Source of the DNA: Didymodactylos carnosus
Taxonomy: Eukaryota; Rotifera; Eurotatoria; Philodinida; Philodinidae
Direction of reading: 5' to 3'
DNA: 64,000 nt
NCBI GenBank assembly: GCA_905250885.1
Contig: CAJNOQ010000017.1
Coordinates: 1-64,000, forward strand
Numbering within the stretch: position 1 is the stretch's first letter; every line of letters starts with the position of its first letter. The position numbers were made by a program, and so were the translations under genes. Shown here in pieces: positions 13,025-24,097 of the stretch. Below the pieces are notes generated by a model, which made no database searches, had not been told where the DNA came from, and saw nothing but the letters and a program-made list of their open reading frames with translations.

Positions 13025-14333
13025 TCAGTTAGTTAGAATCTTTTAAACTCTGTTTTCCCACGAGAAGTATGAAAAATCTTCGATACATTACTTGCTTAGT
13101 AATAGAATGAGTTGGGAAAAGAGTATTTATCCATGTTTAAATTACACCTATATGTGTGTTTATACGTTCGGTGAACCAATTTTCTGTCGACTGAATACTT
13201 GACATGATTAACTTTTCAATCAATGAATCAATTACTACATCACATTATGTTACTTAAAACAATCACAAAGTTTTAATTCAGTGGAATTATCAATAAGATA
13301 TCACCATAAATAAAACAAAGAAATTAGACTAACAAGCATCTTACACAGGTGAACTGGAAAAAAAAACAGATTATTAAGGTAATTATACGTTGCTACGTTT
13401 ATATTTTATTGTGGTAAGCTGATTCGAGTTCATACACGTAAAAAAAAAGGGAAAAACATCTTATTTATATTGTGTTTAATAGCTTGTGTATCATAAAAAA
13501 AATGGAGAGTAAACCGTGGAAAATCTATTGAATTAGAAAGCAGAGAATATAACTATATATTGTTAATTATTCAATAAATTCATTTGTAGAAAAATTAGAG
13601 AGAGAGAGAAACAGTTTAATCCTAACAAAACATCGTAATTACTCTTCGGTTTATATAGAAACAATTTGTTTCATGTTTGTATTAATTTCGGAGCAGTCAA
13701 TTCTCTGTGTCACCATATGTTAATGGTGCCCCCTCTTTTTTCAGCTTCTTGGCAAATAGAGAGCGAAGGTCCGATTGAGTTCAAATTCATATCATTCTCT
13801 ATAAAAGAAGCGTTTTTTTGGAAAGCCAAACTACGTCGGAAACTCCTTCAAAAACCTGCAAAGGTTTCCGAACCGACTTCGGAAATCCTGATGAGTTTTT
13901 GGCAATACTTTTTGGTTTCCGAAATTCCGGAAACCATTAGGTTTTCCAAAGAAGGTAGTAAAATGCTGGGAGTGATCTTATTTTGTAGCTAAACTTTCCT
14001 CCACATTAGTCTATGTTCAACTCAAAATCGAAAACTTTTCAAAAAAGAGGGCTACCGTCAAGCTCCACGCACGTCATTGCTCAATCCAGCAAACAGTTTT
14101 TAAGTCAGCGAGTAAAAAGAACAAAGTCCATCATATTTCATGTCATCTGTTAATTGTGATTAAAAGATGCAAGCGAAAATAGCTTAATAATCCCTACTTA
14201 CGGAAGAACGTTCTTCTTGCATGAAACATGAGTGAAATGCAAAGAACAATACACATTTATGAGATGTGAGCAATTCTTTTTAAGACTTTTGATTGATGAA
14301 ACACTGGTAGTGAGACAGTATATCTTGTCTTCT

Positions 14334-14469
14334 GATCTAACGGCCAAGGAAAAAAAATGAATGGGTAATTATTGATTGCGATTCTTTTGCAATGTATTTA
14401 ATGCAAAGTGATGCTGCCGATCAAAAACGTCTAAGGTCTAGCAACAGTATCCCTTGGCCGTTAGATCAT
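14334..14469. repeat. Short inverted repeat pair (17 bp)
   Basis: TGATCTAACGGCCAAGG at 14334-14350 and its exact complement CCTTGGCCGTTAGATCA at 14453-14469 enclose about 100 bases. This may be the ends of a small MITE. No target duplication was recognised. Confidence 0.45.
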
Positions 14470-15480
14470 TTTGTCCATCGGTTTGGTCATATCCGTTCTT
14501 ATCCATCAGTACATCACTTCGCGACTTTTTATCGGCTAATCCACACGATCTCATTACTTACTTGCTTAGCACGATAAAATACACGAAGATATGATCAGCG
14601 ATGATATGACATCCGGATAAATCTAATGCATGTTTATTTCAATTAATAAGAACTGTTCTCTTACGAGGTGTATTGTATATTTGCAATTAACTGGAGTACA
14701 AACAACTTTTCAACATAGATCAAATGAGCTCAACATTGTCACAAAAATATCCTTCAATTAAATCCCATGAGATAAATATCTTCAAGTGCTAAGAAGCCAT
14801 TTCTTGTCTTATCAGATCATTAGAAGAGAAAACAATAGACGAACAAGAGCAAAGAAAAGAAAAAGAAGAACGACGTTAACCATTCATTTGTTTGGTCATT
14901 GAGACCAGGCTTCTACCTCAGATGCGACACTAGTTCGAAAACAAGAAATGTCTATATCCTGAAAATATTGTTTATGAAATAATACCTGATCTAACATGCT
15001 TGAATCGATGATCATAGCCCACAAATATGCAATGCTGTGTTTTTCGATTCATTCACAAGTCGTCTCTCCTTTCCTTATAACTTCTCAGTCACAGTTCGCT
15101 GTTTAAACTGGACGGAGGACTGATAAGGGCTCGAGTGAACGAGATTCAGCGAGATGCTGCCGTAGATCTCGGCTTCGATGCTTTTAGAACGGAGCGGTTT
15201 TCGAGAAACATATTGGCGAGAGGTGATAGATGTCTTCCAACACCAGCTATGAACCATAATATTTTAGTTTAACCACACTATTTCCAGAGAGCACATTGTT
15301 CTTTGTCCACTCGTCATCTAGAAAACAGTTGATTTGTTTATCTTTTTATGTGTGATATATATCAGATTAAGAGAATTTTGTCATTCGAACCACGACTCAA
15401 GCAAACAGAACAGATAGTTGCAACTATCCCACACTTTATATTACATCTGCTTGTTTGTTAATAAAGTAAGAAAAAGAGAC

Positions 15481-16670
15481 ATGAGGTCACTCGCATTCGT
15501 GTAAGTAGAAAAACTTTTTTGTGATGAAAACCACACCTTTTCAAAGGGAAGTTGTTTCGTTTGGTTCTAAACACTTCTTCATCATTTGCTTGACATGTCA
15601 TGGAAAAGTTGTTGACAAGAAAGAAGAGAAGAAGTCATTGATAATTGCACATCGAGGTGCCAGTGGATATTTACCAGAACATACTCTGCCATCGAAAGCT
15701 ATGGGTAATCATGTATACAGTTTATCATCTCTTTCTTTTGTTGACATTGTCGTATTATTTCTAGCATTTGGATATGACGTTGATTACATTGAACAAGATG
15801 TCGCGTTGATGAAAGATGATGTGCCTCTGATCATTCACGATATTTATCTCGACGAAGTGACAGATGTAAAACAGATCTATCCGGATCGGCATCGTCCGGA
15901 CGGACGATACTATGTCATTGATTTCACATTTCAAGAAGTAAAAGCGTTAAATGTATCTGAACGGTTTAATCATATTACGGGCTTGCCCGTGTTTCCAAAA
16001 CGTTTTTCACTTGATAAAGGAAAGTTTTCACTAGCAAGTTTATCAGAAGAAATTGAAATGATTCAAGGTATGAATTTTGCCGCGAAGAAATTCGATTGGC
16101 ATCTACACAGAAATAAAAGAACCGTTGTTTCATCGCCAGTCGAATAAATGCATCACAGAAATTGTCGTAGACGTATTGACAAAGTAAAGCTTACGTCGAA
16201 TACGCAATGTTTTACAGTCAGATTTGAAATTGGCTGCTCTGTTCCAAGAGACACAAGATGTTAGCAGAGCAGTCGAAAAGCGAGATGCAACCGATTGGAC
16301 AAGTGAGAAGGGAATCGAAGAGTTATCGTCATTTGTCGATGGAATCGGACCACATTATTCAAGGCTGATACAGGTTGATGGTGAAAACAAGCTGAGTCCA
16401 GCACCATTAGTGGAATATGCTAAAAAATATCATCTCGAAGTTCATCCATATACGTTTAGAAGTGATGGATTACCAAACTATATGAAAACGATGGAAGAAA
16501 TGCTAAATTACTTTTTTAATACATTGCACATTGATGGACTATTCATCGATCATCCAGACGAAGCGGTTAACTACTTTAAGACGAACAATTTCAGACTCTT
16601 TCGTTGTTCCTGTATAGTCATTGCATTCTATTTCATGCTTACTTTGTTTATCAAAACCATTAAAACATGA
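15481..16670 (+). pseudogene. GlpQ-type glycerophosphodiester phosphodiesterase, decayed
   Basis: The encoded protein belongs to the GDPD family, which hydrolyses glycerophosphodiesters to glycerol-3-phosphate and an alcohol. Catalytic motifs are intact at the N-terminal end: AHRGASGYLPEHT, then YIEQDV and IIHDIYLDEVTDV. An in-frame 60-nt intron (15705-15764) must be removed to give SKAMAFGYDVDYIEQDV. A short upstream exon (15481-15500, MRSLAFV, donor GTAAGT) may supply the start; otherwise Met at 15521. After EMIQGMN near 16070 the conserved continuation (NSIGIYTEIKEPLFHRQSNK) lies in another frame. About 20 family residues are then missing around a stop near 16183. The C-terminal part (SDLKLAALFQ to HIDGLFIDHPDEA, 16215-16670) is again in frame and ends in a hydrophobic tail. 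Alternative splicing could bypass the breaks but would drop conserved residues, so a decayed gene is the best reading. Confidence 0.7.
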
Positions 16671-17450
16671 TTATAGAGTAAATTTTGCTATAAAACGTTG
16701 AAATCTGGAGAAAAATTTCATGTACTACTATAAAAAAATGAGTGACAAGGATTCAACAAAGTCAGAGCGCAAAAATTCAGAGTTTATCGCATACCACTAA
16801 GCATCATTCCTCGACTTACATTTTGTTTAAGGTAACTTAATTCTAGAATTCAAACATGGATCATAATTATGCCTGATTCTAACTTTCACACTACACTCTA
16901 GGAAAAAAATACGACTTCAGCGATGTGTCTACCGAAAAAAAGTATCTTCTATGTAACTAGATTGCGTCTTTAAAACAGGAGGTGTTTTTGCAAATGTCTT
17001 CAATGTGTAGGCATATGGAAGTCACACTGGAATCGGATGGAAGACGTTTGAGCGAGAAAAGGTGCTTAGTAGTCACATCCTCCTGGATGCCTTGGGAATA
17101 CTGATTTACAGATTAGAGTACCGCGTGACGAAAGTTTTTCATTAAAGAAGCGAATCTGTATTCAGTTTTGTTGCAGACGTAGAAGCGATTTTCTAAATTT
17201 ATTTTCAGATTAAAGCCTATACCATGGGTAAAGATTGAGAATACTTGACGAATCTACTGCTTCTGCTGTTTCTGTGGAGCTATTGATTTTCTAGAAAAGA
17301 CAAATAGAAGCTGCTACCGAGAAGTCTAAGGAAATTTTAGAGAAGTAGTTAAGAATGTCAATATTATCATGTGAGATACGTAAATTGCCAGCGAAAAGCA
17401 AGAAAAGCAATCTTTATCTGTCTTAGCAACTTTCAGGTGTCTTTGCTTTA
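16671..17450. other. Intergenic, no gene recognised
   Basis: No ORF of note. TAGTAGTCACATCC near 17067 reappears inverted near 17850, so this may be part of a larger disrupted element that surrounds the SINE-like sequence and the 17670 hairpin. Confidence 0.35.
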
Positions 17451-17451
17451 G

Positions 17452-17600
17452 GTTTTTAATGTCTCACATAAAACATTAACGTAAGCGATCAGTAAGACTA
17501 ATAATTAATGTGCATGTGTGGTTCACTGATGAACATATTCGGCTGGTAAGCGAATAGACCGAGTTCAATTCTTAACAGAAACAAAAAAAGTTTTTAATGT
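17452..17600 (+). mobile_element. Possible short tRNA-derived SINE
   Basis: An 11-base direct repeat GTTTTTAATGT at 17452-17462 and 17590-17600 encloses about 127 bases. They contain an A-box-like GTGGTTCACTGATGA, a B-box-like GAGTTCAATTC and an A-rich end (AACAGAAACAAAAAAA). The tRNA-like part starts about 55 bases into the element, which is unusual, and the target repeat is AT-rich, so this is tentative. Confidence 0.4.
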
Positions 17601-17669
17601 GTAGGAGATATATCAGAGCGACTGCAAAAGAGTCGCTAAAGTACTCCTAAACTTTAGTGTCTTCCAGGG

Positions 17670-17813
17670 GTGGTAGGTAAAAAACGGAAAACGGAAAATA
17701 GAAAATGCATTATATTGGTCAGTTAGACCAATCAAGTTCGAAATGCTGATGATTGGTCTAATTGACTAATATAATGCATTTTCCGTTTTCCGTTTTCCGT
17801 TTTTTACCTACCA
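17670..17813. repeat. 144-bp near-perfect hairpin with GGAAAAC repeats
   Basis: Two ~65-base arms begin with TGGTAGGTAAAAAACGGAAA and its complement, around a ~19-base loop. The right arm has three tandem CGTTTTC units where the left arm has two plus a variant. Arm identity is high, so the palindrome is young or maintained. Confidence 0.8.
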
Positions 17814-17929
17814 TCCTTCCATGTAACTTAGAAGGAGGCGGTTGGATGTGACTACTACAGGTAGTCCCATCATGTATTTTCAAAATAGGCGCAATGATGT
17901 GACTAAATGGAAACCGACTTCGACGCCCC

Positions 17930-18488
17930 CAGGGAAGCCTTTTTTTGAGTAAACGCGGTTTGACGCGTTTTGGGTGAAAATAGACGCGTTTGTGTAAAAC
18001 GCGTTAGAAAAAACGGATGGGTTAAGATACGTTAATTACCAACGGGTTTAGCAGGACCATTATTTAGTGATCTAACGCGTTTGGTTGTGTGAGATCAAGC
18101 AGTCTTCTATCTGACTGAGGTGATCGAAACACATGGCATTGTTACTGTATATGTTTTGATCGTCTTTTAGCTCCGACGGTTATGTGTTTGCCTCTTAATT
18201 CTAGGCACCCGCGTTCGAATCACACTGGAGTCATATAAGTACAAGTTGCTTTCTTTCTCTACTTTGTCACTCTAACAGGTTGTATAGTCGTGTGTATGCA
18301 TACAAACGTGTACCAAAATTTTATTTGATGAATTTTATTTTTTTTCATTTTAATTGATTTTTAACGAATACAAATGCATTAAAAACTAACGCGTTTCAAC
18401 GCGTTGAAATTGTCAAAATTCATCCTGCTATATGCGTTAGAAATTAACGCACATCAACGCGTTTTTTGCTAAAAAAGGTTTCCCTGGG
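17930..18488. mobile_element. MITE with CCCAGGGAA ends and internal tRNA-like segment
   Basis: The ends CCAGGGAAGCCTTTTTTT and the complement of CCCAGGGAAACCTTTTTT face each other about 558 bp apart. Subterminal regions are packed with ACGCGTT/AACGCGT words. Inside, at about 18166-18236, lies a tRNA-like stretch with an A-box (TTAGCTCCGACGGTTA), an anticodon-stem-like TGCCT/AGGCA and a B-box-like CGTTCGAATC. The CAGGG-type ends resemble hAT elements, but no 8-bp target duplication is visible. Confidence 0.65.
18166..18236 (+). pseudogene. Degenerate tRNA-like sequence
   Basis: It shows an A-box-like TTAGCTCCGACGGTTA, a five-pair anticodon stem TGCCT/AGGCA with an oversized nine-base loop, and the T-arm word CGTTCGAATC. 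The acceptor ends do not pair well. It is best read as a tRNA pseudogene or SINE head trapped inside the 17930-18488 element, not a working tRNA. Confidence 0.4.
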
Positions 18489-18577
18489 TCTTTCTAGAAG
18501 TCGCATTTTCTTTTAGAGTATACAACAGATTTAAAAGATCGATAGAGCAGCACGGTATAAAATTTTTGTTGTAAGCA

Positions 18578-18970
18578 TATCCTAGTGAATGTACTGAAGT
18601 GTGAGTACTTAGATGCGCACTCCTCAAGTGAGTGATGAGTATTGTGGGTACGACTCTGACGAGGGAACCTCTCGAGGTGATAGAACGCTTTTTGCTAGGA
18701 ATCTAGCGGATTATAGGTTATCGACCATGCTGATTCCGAATATGACCATGGGGATGGCTCTTAGCCTTTTGAAGACCCGGTTTCCTAGAAAACCAGTTTT
18801 TCAGAAACTAAAATATAACTAGAACCTTTCTTAATGAGGCATGATTGTAGCCCGCAAATTTCTGATTAAAATGAGACACCCCCCAGCTTTACACGATCTT
18901 TCTTTGCAAAGTTATAGAATTTACAAGAAAAGCCCTAAATTAATTTTTTCCTTCTTATTTCTGTAGCTTT
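18578..18970 (+). mobile_element. Single arm of the CATGCTGATTCCGAATAT fold-back family
   Basis: From 18659 the sequence follows one arm of the elements at 45882 and 55498: GACGAGGGAACCTCTC, a GGATTATAGGTTATCGACC variant, CATGCTGATTCCGAATAT, CCTAGAAAACCAGTTTTTCA, and TTTCTTTGCAAAGTTATAGA, up to about 18970. The opposing arm is missing. Just upstream, CCTAGTGAATGTACT at 18580 matches the end of the MITE at 60169-60634, so two element fragments abut here. The ORF at 18613 is an accident of the repeat. Confidence 0.7.
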
Positions 18971-18974
18971 TCCA

Positions 18975-19292
18975 GGTCGAAGACTCGTACGAGCGGATCG
19001 TATCAGATCGAATATGATCAGATACGATTGTACTGTGTTATCGTACACGAACTGGTATGATCTAGAATAATCGTATAAATTCATACATATGAAATGGTAC
19101 GATCGGCGTCCGAATCGTGGTCCCTGAAAAGTCACAGAGTCCGGACTATACATTTCGTACAGCAATCGTACGCACGATATTGTACGATCTGATCTGACCT
19201 GATCCTATGAGATCTTATGTGCGAAATAGTAAGATTACATAAGATCGTGTCTGATTTTAAACGATCATATACGATTTTATGTACGAAGGATG
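18975..19292. repeat. Simple-motif tract rich in TACGAT/GATC/GTAC
   Basis: About 320 bases dominated by variants of CGTACGATC, ATACGATT and TGATCTGA on both strands, for example CGTACGCACGATATTGTACG. There is no fixed period. The tract is highly self-complementary and could be a decayed satellite or the interior of an inverted-repeat element. Confidence 0.55.
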
Positions 19293-20020
19293 CATGAATC
19301 TGACTCTTTTTTGCTGGTTTCTCTTGCTACTCTGCTTTTGCTTTTCTTGTGCGTTCTTGCCGCATATGAATCTTCCCGATTCGTTTCTTTTTCATGGCTT
19401 TTAATCATGTATGGGAGATATAAACGTTCAGAAAAAGAGTCGCTGGGTTGGAAAAACTGTAAAAATATTTCAGGTCATTGAATAAATCACATTAAAACAG
19501 GAAAAAATACAATTAGCAAATACATTTAAAAATACAATAATATAAATTTTTCAATAAGAAAAGTCAACGAACAGACAGAGCATTACAAAAAAGAATGTGA
19601 ATTGAGATGAAAAGATGCGCTTATTTCGTAAACAAATTTTATGGAGAGCCAAAAATAGAGTAAGAAAGGCAGTTCTTTCGAGAATAAGTTTGAAAAAATG
19701 TGTCTTAAGACGCATTTTTTGAAGAGAATTCTCCAGCATGTGATTTTCTCTTTCATACGCTGCTATATGTCCGGTTCTGACTCACCCCAGCCTAATTTAC
19801 GAAAGTATGCTTACGCGAAGGTTCGATCGCAAATTCTTTTCATCAAACTAACTAAATTCCCATAAACTTAGCTCGAGCAGTTTAGTGTCAGCAATATACT
19901 TCTAATACTAAACAAGTTCATTTGAATTCGAAATTGAGCTTTTATAATAAAAAGTATAAACTACAGCAAAAGCAAAAAACTATATCAAACTATACGTACG
20001 ACTTTATCCATAGTTTGTCT

Positions 20021-20346
20021 GTGAGTACCCATATGAGTTCTACTAACAATTTTTGAGTATTGTTACTCAATGAGTACTATATTCACTCACCGTTTTATTT
20101 TCGTAAAATGAAACTGTATAAAGAACGTAGAATTTAGTAAAGAAACATAGAATATTTATATTGTTTTTTTCTCACTGATCTCTCTGTACATAGTCAGATA
20201 TGGACTCGTTTATGACAATACTTGTAGTCCAACTCTGGCTGCTGAGATCACTCCTCTATATGGAAATACCAAATGAACAATACTCAGAAGTATTTTGCCA
20301 AAAGTTATATGAGTGTTCAATAATACTCAGGCATGAGTACTCACGA
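20021..20346. mobile_element. MITE with GTGAGTACYCAT ends
   Basis: GTGAGTACCCATATGAGT at about 20021 faces the complement of GTGAGTACTCATGCCTGAGT at about 20346. Inside are repeated GAGTATTGTT words on both arms. It resembles the 60169-60634 element in its wealth of GAGTACT words, but the ends differ. No target duplication or ORF was recognised. Confidence 0.5.
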
Positions 20347-20584
20347 AGGAACCTCTTGACAGAGGTGTAACCGGTTACAACGCCGATCGGTATACCGGCA
20401 TTAGTATGAAGTATAATCGATCGGCCGATATTGCTGATATTTTGCGGTATGATACGATTTTTTTCCAAAAACATCGTGTAAATTCAGTTCATCTATCACA
20501 TATTTCTTCCACTAAAATTTCATTCCAATTACTAAAGCTTTCTCGGCTTATATAAACTTCTTAATTTAAAAGACTGAATTGGAT

Positions 20585-21053
20585 TACTGTTTTTGTAAAA
20601 AAAGCGTGTGAAAAATCAGCCAAGTCGATTCAAAGTGACCGTCTAGAATATACGGTGCAAAGTATGAAAAGTACACACTTAGAAATGGCCGTCTGGCTTT
20701 ACACACTGAAAACAATGATATAGTCTACTTGTCTAAACTATCTGTGCTGGAAATGTCTCAGATTCATCAATCGATTGTTCAAATCTACCATATGTCGACG
20801 TTTCTCTGCGCTTTTTTTTCTTATTCGTTTTTACTGGAAATGACAGCATATATACTTTCGAAGATAATGATTCTGAAATTACTTTTTCATTTGGTGCAGT
20901 TCGAGAGAAAAATGGAAAATAAGAAATCTTTTTAACTCACCTAGCTCTTTACACACTTATATTGACCATTTAGAAAAATACACACTTTTCGATGTCAAGT
21001 AAACAGTTAGAAGATTTACACACCTAGTAACATACTTTATTTTTTACAGTGTA
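20585..21053. mobile_element. MITE with CACTGTAAAAAATAAAG ends, copy 2 (inverted)
   Basis: The interior matches the 2773-3261 element in reverse orientation: TATAGTCTACTTGTCTAAAC, ATGTCTCAGATTCATCAA and GACAGCATATATACTTTCGA are shared. The right end is a good CTTTATTTTTTACAGTG followed by TA at 21052. The left end near 20585 is degraded (TTTTTGTAAAAAAAGCGTGT). The two copies differ by scattered substitutions and small indels, so they are not recent sisters. Confidence 0.75.
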
Positions 21054-21523
21054 TACTCAATGGAAAAATTATTCAATGGTTAATAATGTTTAAAAAGCTT
21101 ACTCAAAAAATGAGTAAAATTTACTCAAACAACTTGATAAAGATCTTTTTATTTTCTTTTTATTGATGTACTACAACAATTTCTCTCTGACCACAAACAA
21201 AAGATTATTGATGCTAAAAAAGACATTTATTTTGCCCCCTGTTTTTTTCTGCATATTTTGGTTGTTTTCTTTGTTCGATACTACTATTTATGTTTCTGTT
21301 TATTTTTATTATTGTTAACTAAACCTTTAAGTGCAATTTATAATTGACCATTAGAGATAAAATACCTTTTCAAAACAAATTGAAAAATCTTCAAGTTTAC
21401 CATTCTTTTCGTTAATGGAGCTGATAGTCATACACACACGCATACACATAATAAATACTACTACTACTCAGTTAATTTCATCTTGATTAATTTTGTAGAC
21501 ATTGATTTTTTGTTAAGGAAAAC

Positions 21524-22287
21524 ATGGGTAATAGTCGTTCACGAGTTGTTCCAGCAACATTCAAAATTTTTGATCTTCAAACACGTGTTCGACATAAGAA
21601 TCAACGAGAAGTGCTTCAACTTCGCCTAAAAATAAACGATTTAAATATGGAACAAACTACACAATTAACAAAATATACGTATGCTCGTGCAGAATTACGA
21701 TCAAAACTACGTGAACTACAGCATGAAAGTGCGAAAAAGAATATGGTGAAGTTATTCCAGTGTAGGTTTAAACATTTAAAACCAGATAAATTATGTAAAT
21801 TTGCTTCCAATTATTTTTTCTAGACAATCCTCAACTAACAGAAGACAGTATGTATACCGTGTCTCTGACTATTGAGGAATAATATATATGCGTTATTATT
21901 TCTTTAGGCACATTTATTGATTCATCAGTAGATACAATTCGACTAGGTGGCAATCCAACTCATCGTAAAACACCCGACTCAATTCTCGATGATCGCTCAT
22001 CAACCAGTTTATTATTACATGATTTAGATGTATCAACAAAAGATCATAATAGTTCATTGTTATGGTCATCAATTGCAAATACACAAAATTCATTTGATTT
22101 AAGCAAATGGCAGTGGACATCGAAACGTAACAAACCAGTACAAACACATAAGAATACTTCGTCGACAATGTCTCTAAAACAACATTCAGAAAGAATGAAT
22201 AAAGCGATTAAAATAGCCATTTCGAAAGCAGCAAGAGATAGACAAGCTCAATCTCGACGAGAAACAAAAAATAGTCTCGTCTATTAA
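21524..22287 (+). CDS. Small basic protein with possible N-myristoylation signal
   Basis: Two exons, 21524-21761 and 21908-22287, join through a 146-nt GT-AG intron in phase 1, giving 205 residues. The N-terminus MGNSRSR has Gly at position 2 and Ser later, which fits N-myristoylation plus a basic patch (inference). Residues about 15-75 are Arg/Lys/Glu/Gln/Leu-rich and likely helical or coiled coil (REVLQLRLKINDLNMEQ, RAELRSKLRELQHE). Exon 2 has an acidic-Ser patch (SILDDRSSTSLLLHDLD), the W-containing SLLWSSIANTQNSFDLSKWQW, and a basic Ala/Lys C-terminus (KAIKIAISKAARDRQAQSRR). I do not recognise the family. From 21928 onward the gene lies in the first copy of a perfect tandem duplication. 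Confidence 0.65.
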
Positions 22288-24097
22288 AAAAGACTAGAAT
22301 CTTGAAGGCTTATCACCACCAGTATTCTCACTAGTAGAATACATCTGAGGAAGAAAATTTTTCCTACACTTTATAAAAGATGCAAGAGGAGATACATACT
22401 TCCACTTTTGGTTATGAACAAGTTCTATCTCGAAGATAGCTTCCACAAATAGTTGGAAGATTTTATCTATCTTCATTTGTGAGATGTCAGTACAATGGGT
22501 ACAAAACAACAATTAAACTTTATTAACTCGATACTTGGGATATCTATCGGTGAATTACCCGACTTCTCAGTAATGTGCTAATCCTTAGAATTAGTACAAA
22601 TGACTTTCGGAGAGAGATTATATCTCTTTACTCTTCAGCTATCGTTCAGATACGTGTCTCTTCATAATATGTTATTATAAGTCTATGGTTTTCTACTAAA
22701 TACAGTGACAGAAAGTTTTATTCTATTAACTATCTTATAAATCAAGAATGAACGATTGAGTTTAGTACAGTTTGCATGTGTGATCTATAGTTTTTTATAT
22801 TTAAATTAACCTAGTTTTTCATTCAATGAACAAATTATCGGCAAAATAAAAATTTTACGATTTATGTATGGTTCATTGTAAAGAAGGAATATCACATTTC
22901 TCTGTAATATTTTCATATTAGGATACTTGCTATAAAAATTGTTGAGAGACTCTATAGTTGCAAAAGAGAACAAAAAACAAAACTTATTCAGAAAAAATTA
23001 CTCATCGTATTTGTAGATACAATTCGACTAGGTGGCAATCCAACTCATCGTAAAACACCCGACTCAATTCTCGATGATCGCTCATCAACCAGTTTATTAT
23101 TACATGATTTAGATGTATCAACAAAAGATCATAATAGTTCATTGTTATGGTCATCAATTGCAAATACACAAAATTCATTTGATTTAAGCAAATGGCAGTG
23201 GACATCGAAACGTAACAAACCAGTACAAACACATAAGAATACTTCGTCGACAATGTCTCTAAAACAACATTCAGAAAGAATGAATAAAGCGATTAAAATA
23301 GCCATTTCGAAAGCAGCAAGAGATAGACAAGCTCAATCTCGACGAGAAACAAAAAATAGTCTCGTCTATTAAAAAAGACTAGAATCTTGAAGGCTTATCA
23401 CCACCAGTATTCTCACTAGTAGAATACATCTGAGGAAGAAAATTTTTCCTACACTTTATAAAAGATGCAAGAGGAGATACATACTTCCACTTTTGGTTAT
23501 GAACAAGTTCTATCTCGAAGATAGCTTCCACAAATAGTTGGAAGATTTTATCTATCTTCATTTGTGAGATGTCAGTACAATGGGTACAAAACAACAATTA
23601 AACTTTATTAACTCGATACTTGGGATATCTATCGGTGAATTACCCGACTTCTCAGTAATGTGCTAATCCTTAGAATTAGTACAAATGACTTTCGGAGAGA
23701 GATTATATCTCTTTACTCTTCAGCTATCGTTCAGATACGTGTCTCTTCATAATATGTTATTATAAGTCTATGGTTTTCTACTAAATACAGTGACAGAAAG
23801 TTTTATTCTATTAACTATCTTATAAATCAAGAATGAACGATTGAGTTTAGTACAGTTTGCATGTGTGATCTATAGTTTTTTATATTTAAATTAACCTAGT
23901 TTTTCATTCAATGAACAAATTATCGGCAAAATAAAAATTTTACGATTTATGTATGGTTCATTGTAAAGAAGGAATATCACATTTCTCTGTAATATTTTCA
24001 TATTAGGATACTTGCTATAAAAATTGTTGAGAGACTCTATAGTTGCAAAAGAGAACAAAAAACAAAACTTATTCAGAAAAAATTACTCATCGTATTT
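21928..24097. repeat. Perfect 1085-bp direct tandem duplication
   Basis: Unit 1 is 21928-23012 and unit 2 is 23013-24097. Both start at GTAGATACAATTCGACTAGG inside exon 2 of the preceding gene and end at ACTCATCGTATTT. I saw no difference between the copies. The unit holds most of exon 2, the stop codon and about 725 bases of 3' flank. The copies share no junction homology beyond a few bases. This is either a very recent duplication or an assembly artefact. Confidence 0.9.
23013..23372 (+). pseudogene. Duplicated 3' exon fragment without its first exon
   Basis: This is the second copy of exon 2 of the gene at 21524-22287, lacking its first 20 bases, the true splice acceptor and exon 1. The reading frame is open to the same stop (23370-23372). 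It could serve as an alternative last exon only if a new acceptor were used. Otherwise it is inert. It is identical to copy 1 over its length. Confidence 0.75.

Larger units (their letters stand above)
8740..15480. other. Long gene-poor interval
   Basis: About 6.7 kb with no gene I can support. ORFs are short, Phe/Lys/Ile-rich and overlap on both strands, as expected of AT-rich DNA. Small structures include stem-loops at 10994-11026 and 12986-13024 and an inverted pair at 14334/14453. The 108-codon ORF at 13666-13992 lies over self-complementary GGAAACC/GGTTTCC repeats and is not a credible protein. Confidence 0.5.

Noticed and set aside
13666-13992. 108-codon ORF
   Set aside because: It covers self-complementary GGAAACC/GGTTTCC repeats and has no domain.
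18166-18236. Functional tRNA gene
   Set aside because: The anticodon loop is oversized, the acceptor stem does not pair, and it sits inside a MITE.
18613-18822. 69-codon ORF starting MRTPQVSDEY
   Set aside because: It lies within a fold-back arm also present at 45882 and 55498, where the frame is not kept.
21914-22168. Minus-strand 84-codon ORF, repeated at 23002-23253
   Set aside because: It is antisense to exon 2 of the spliced plus-strand gene and repeated only because of the tandem duplication.
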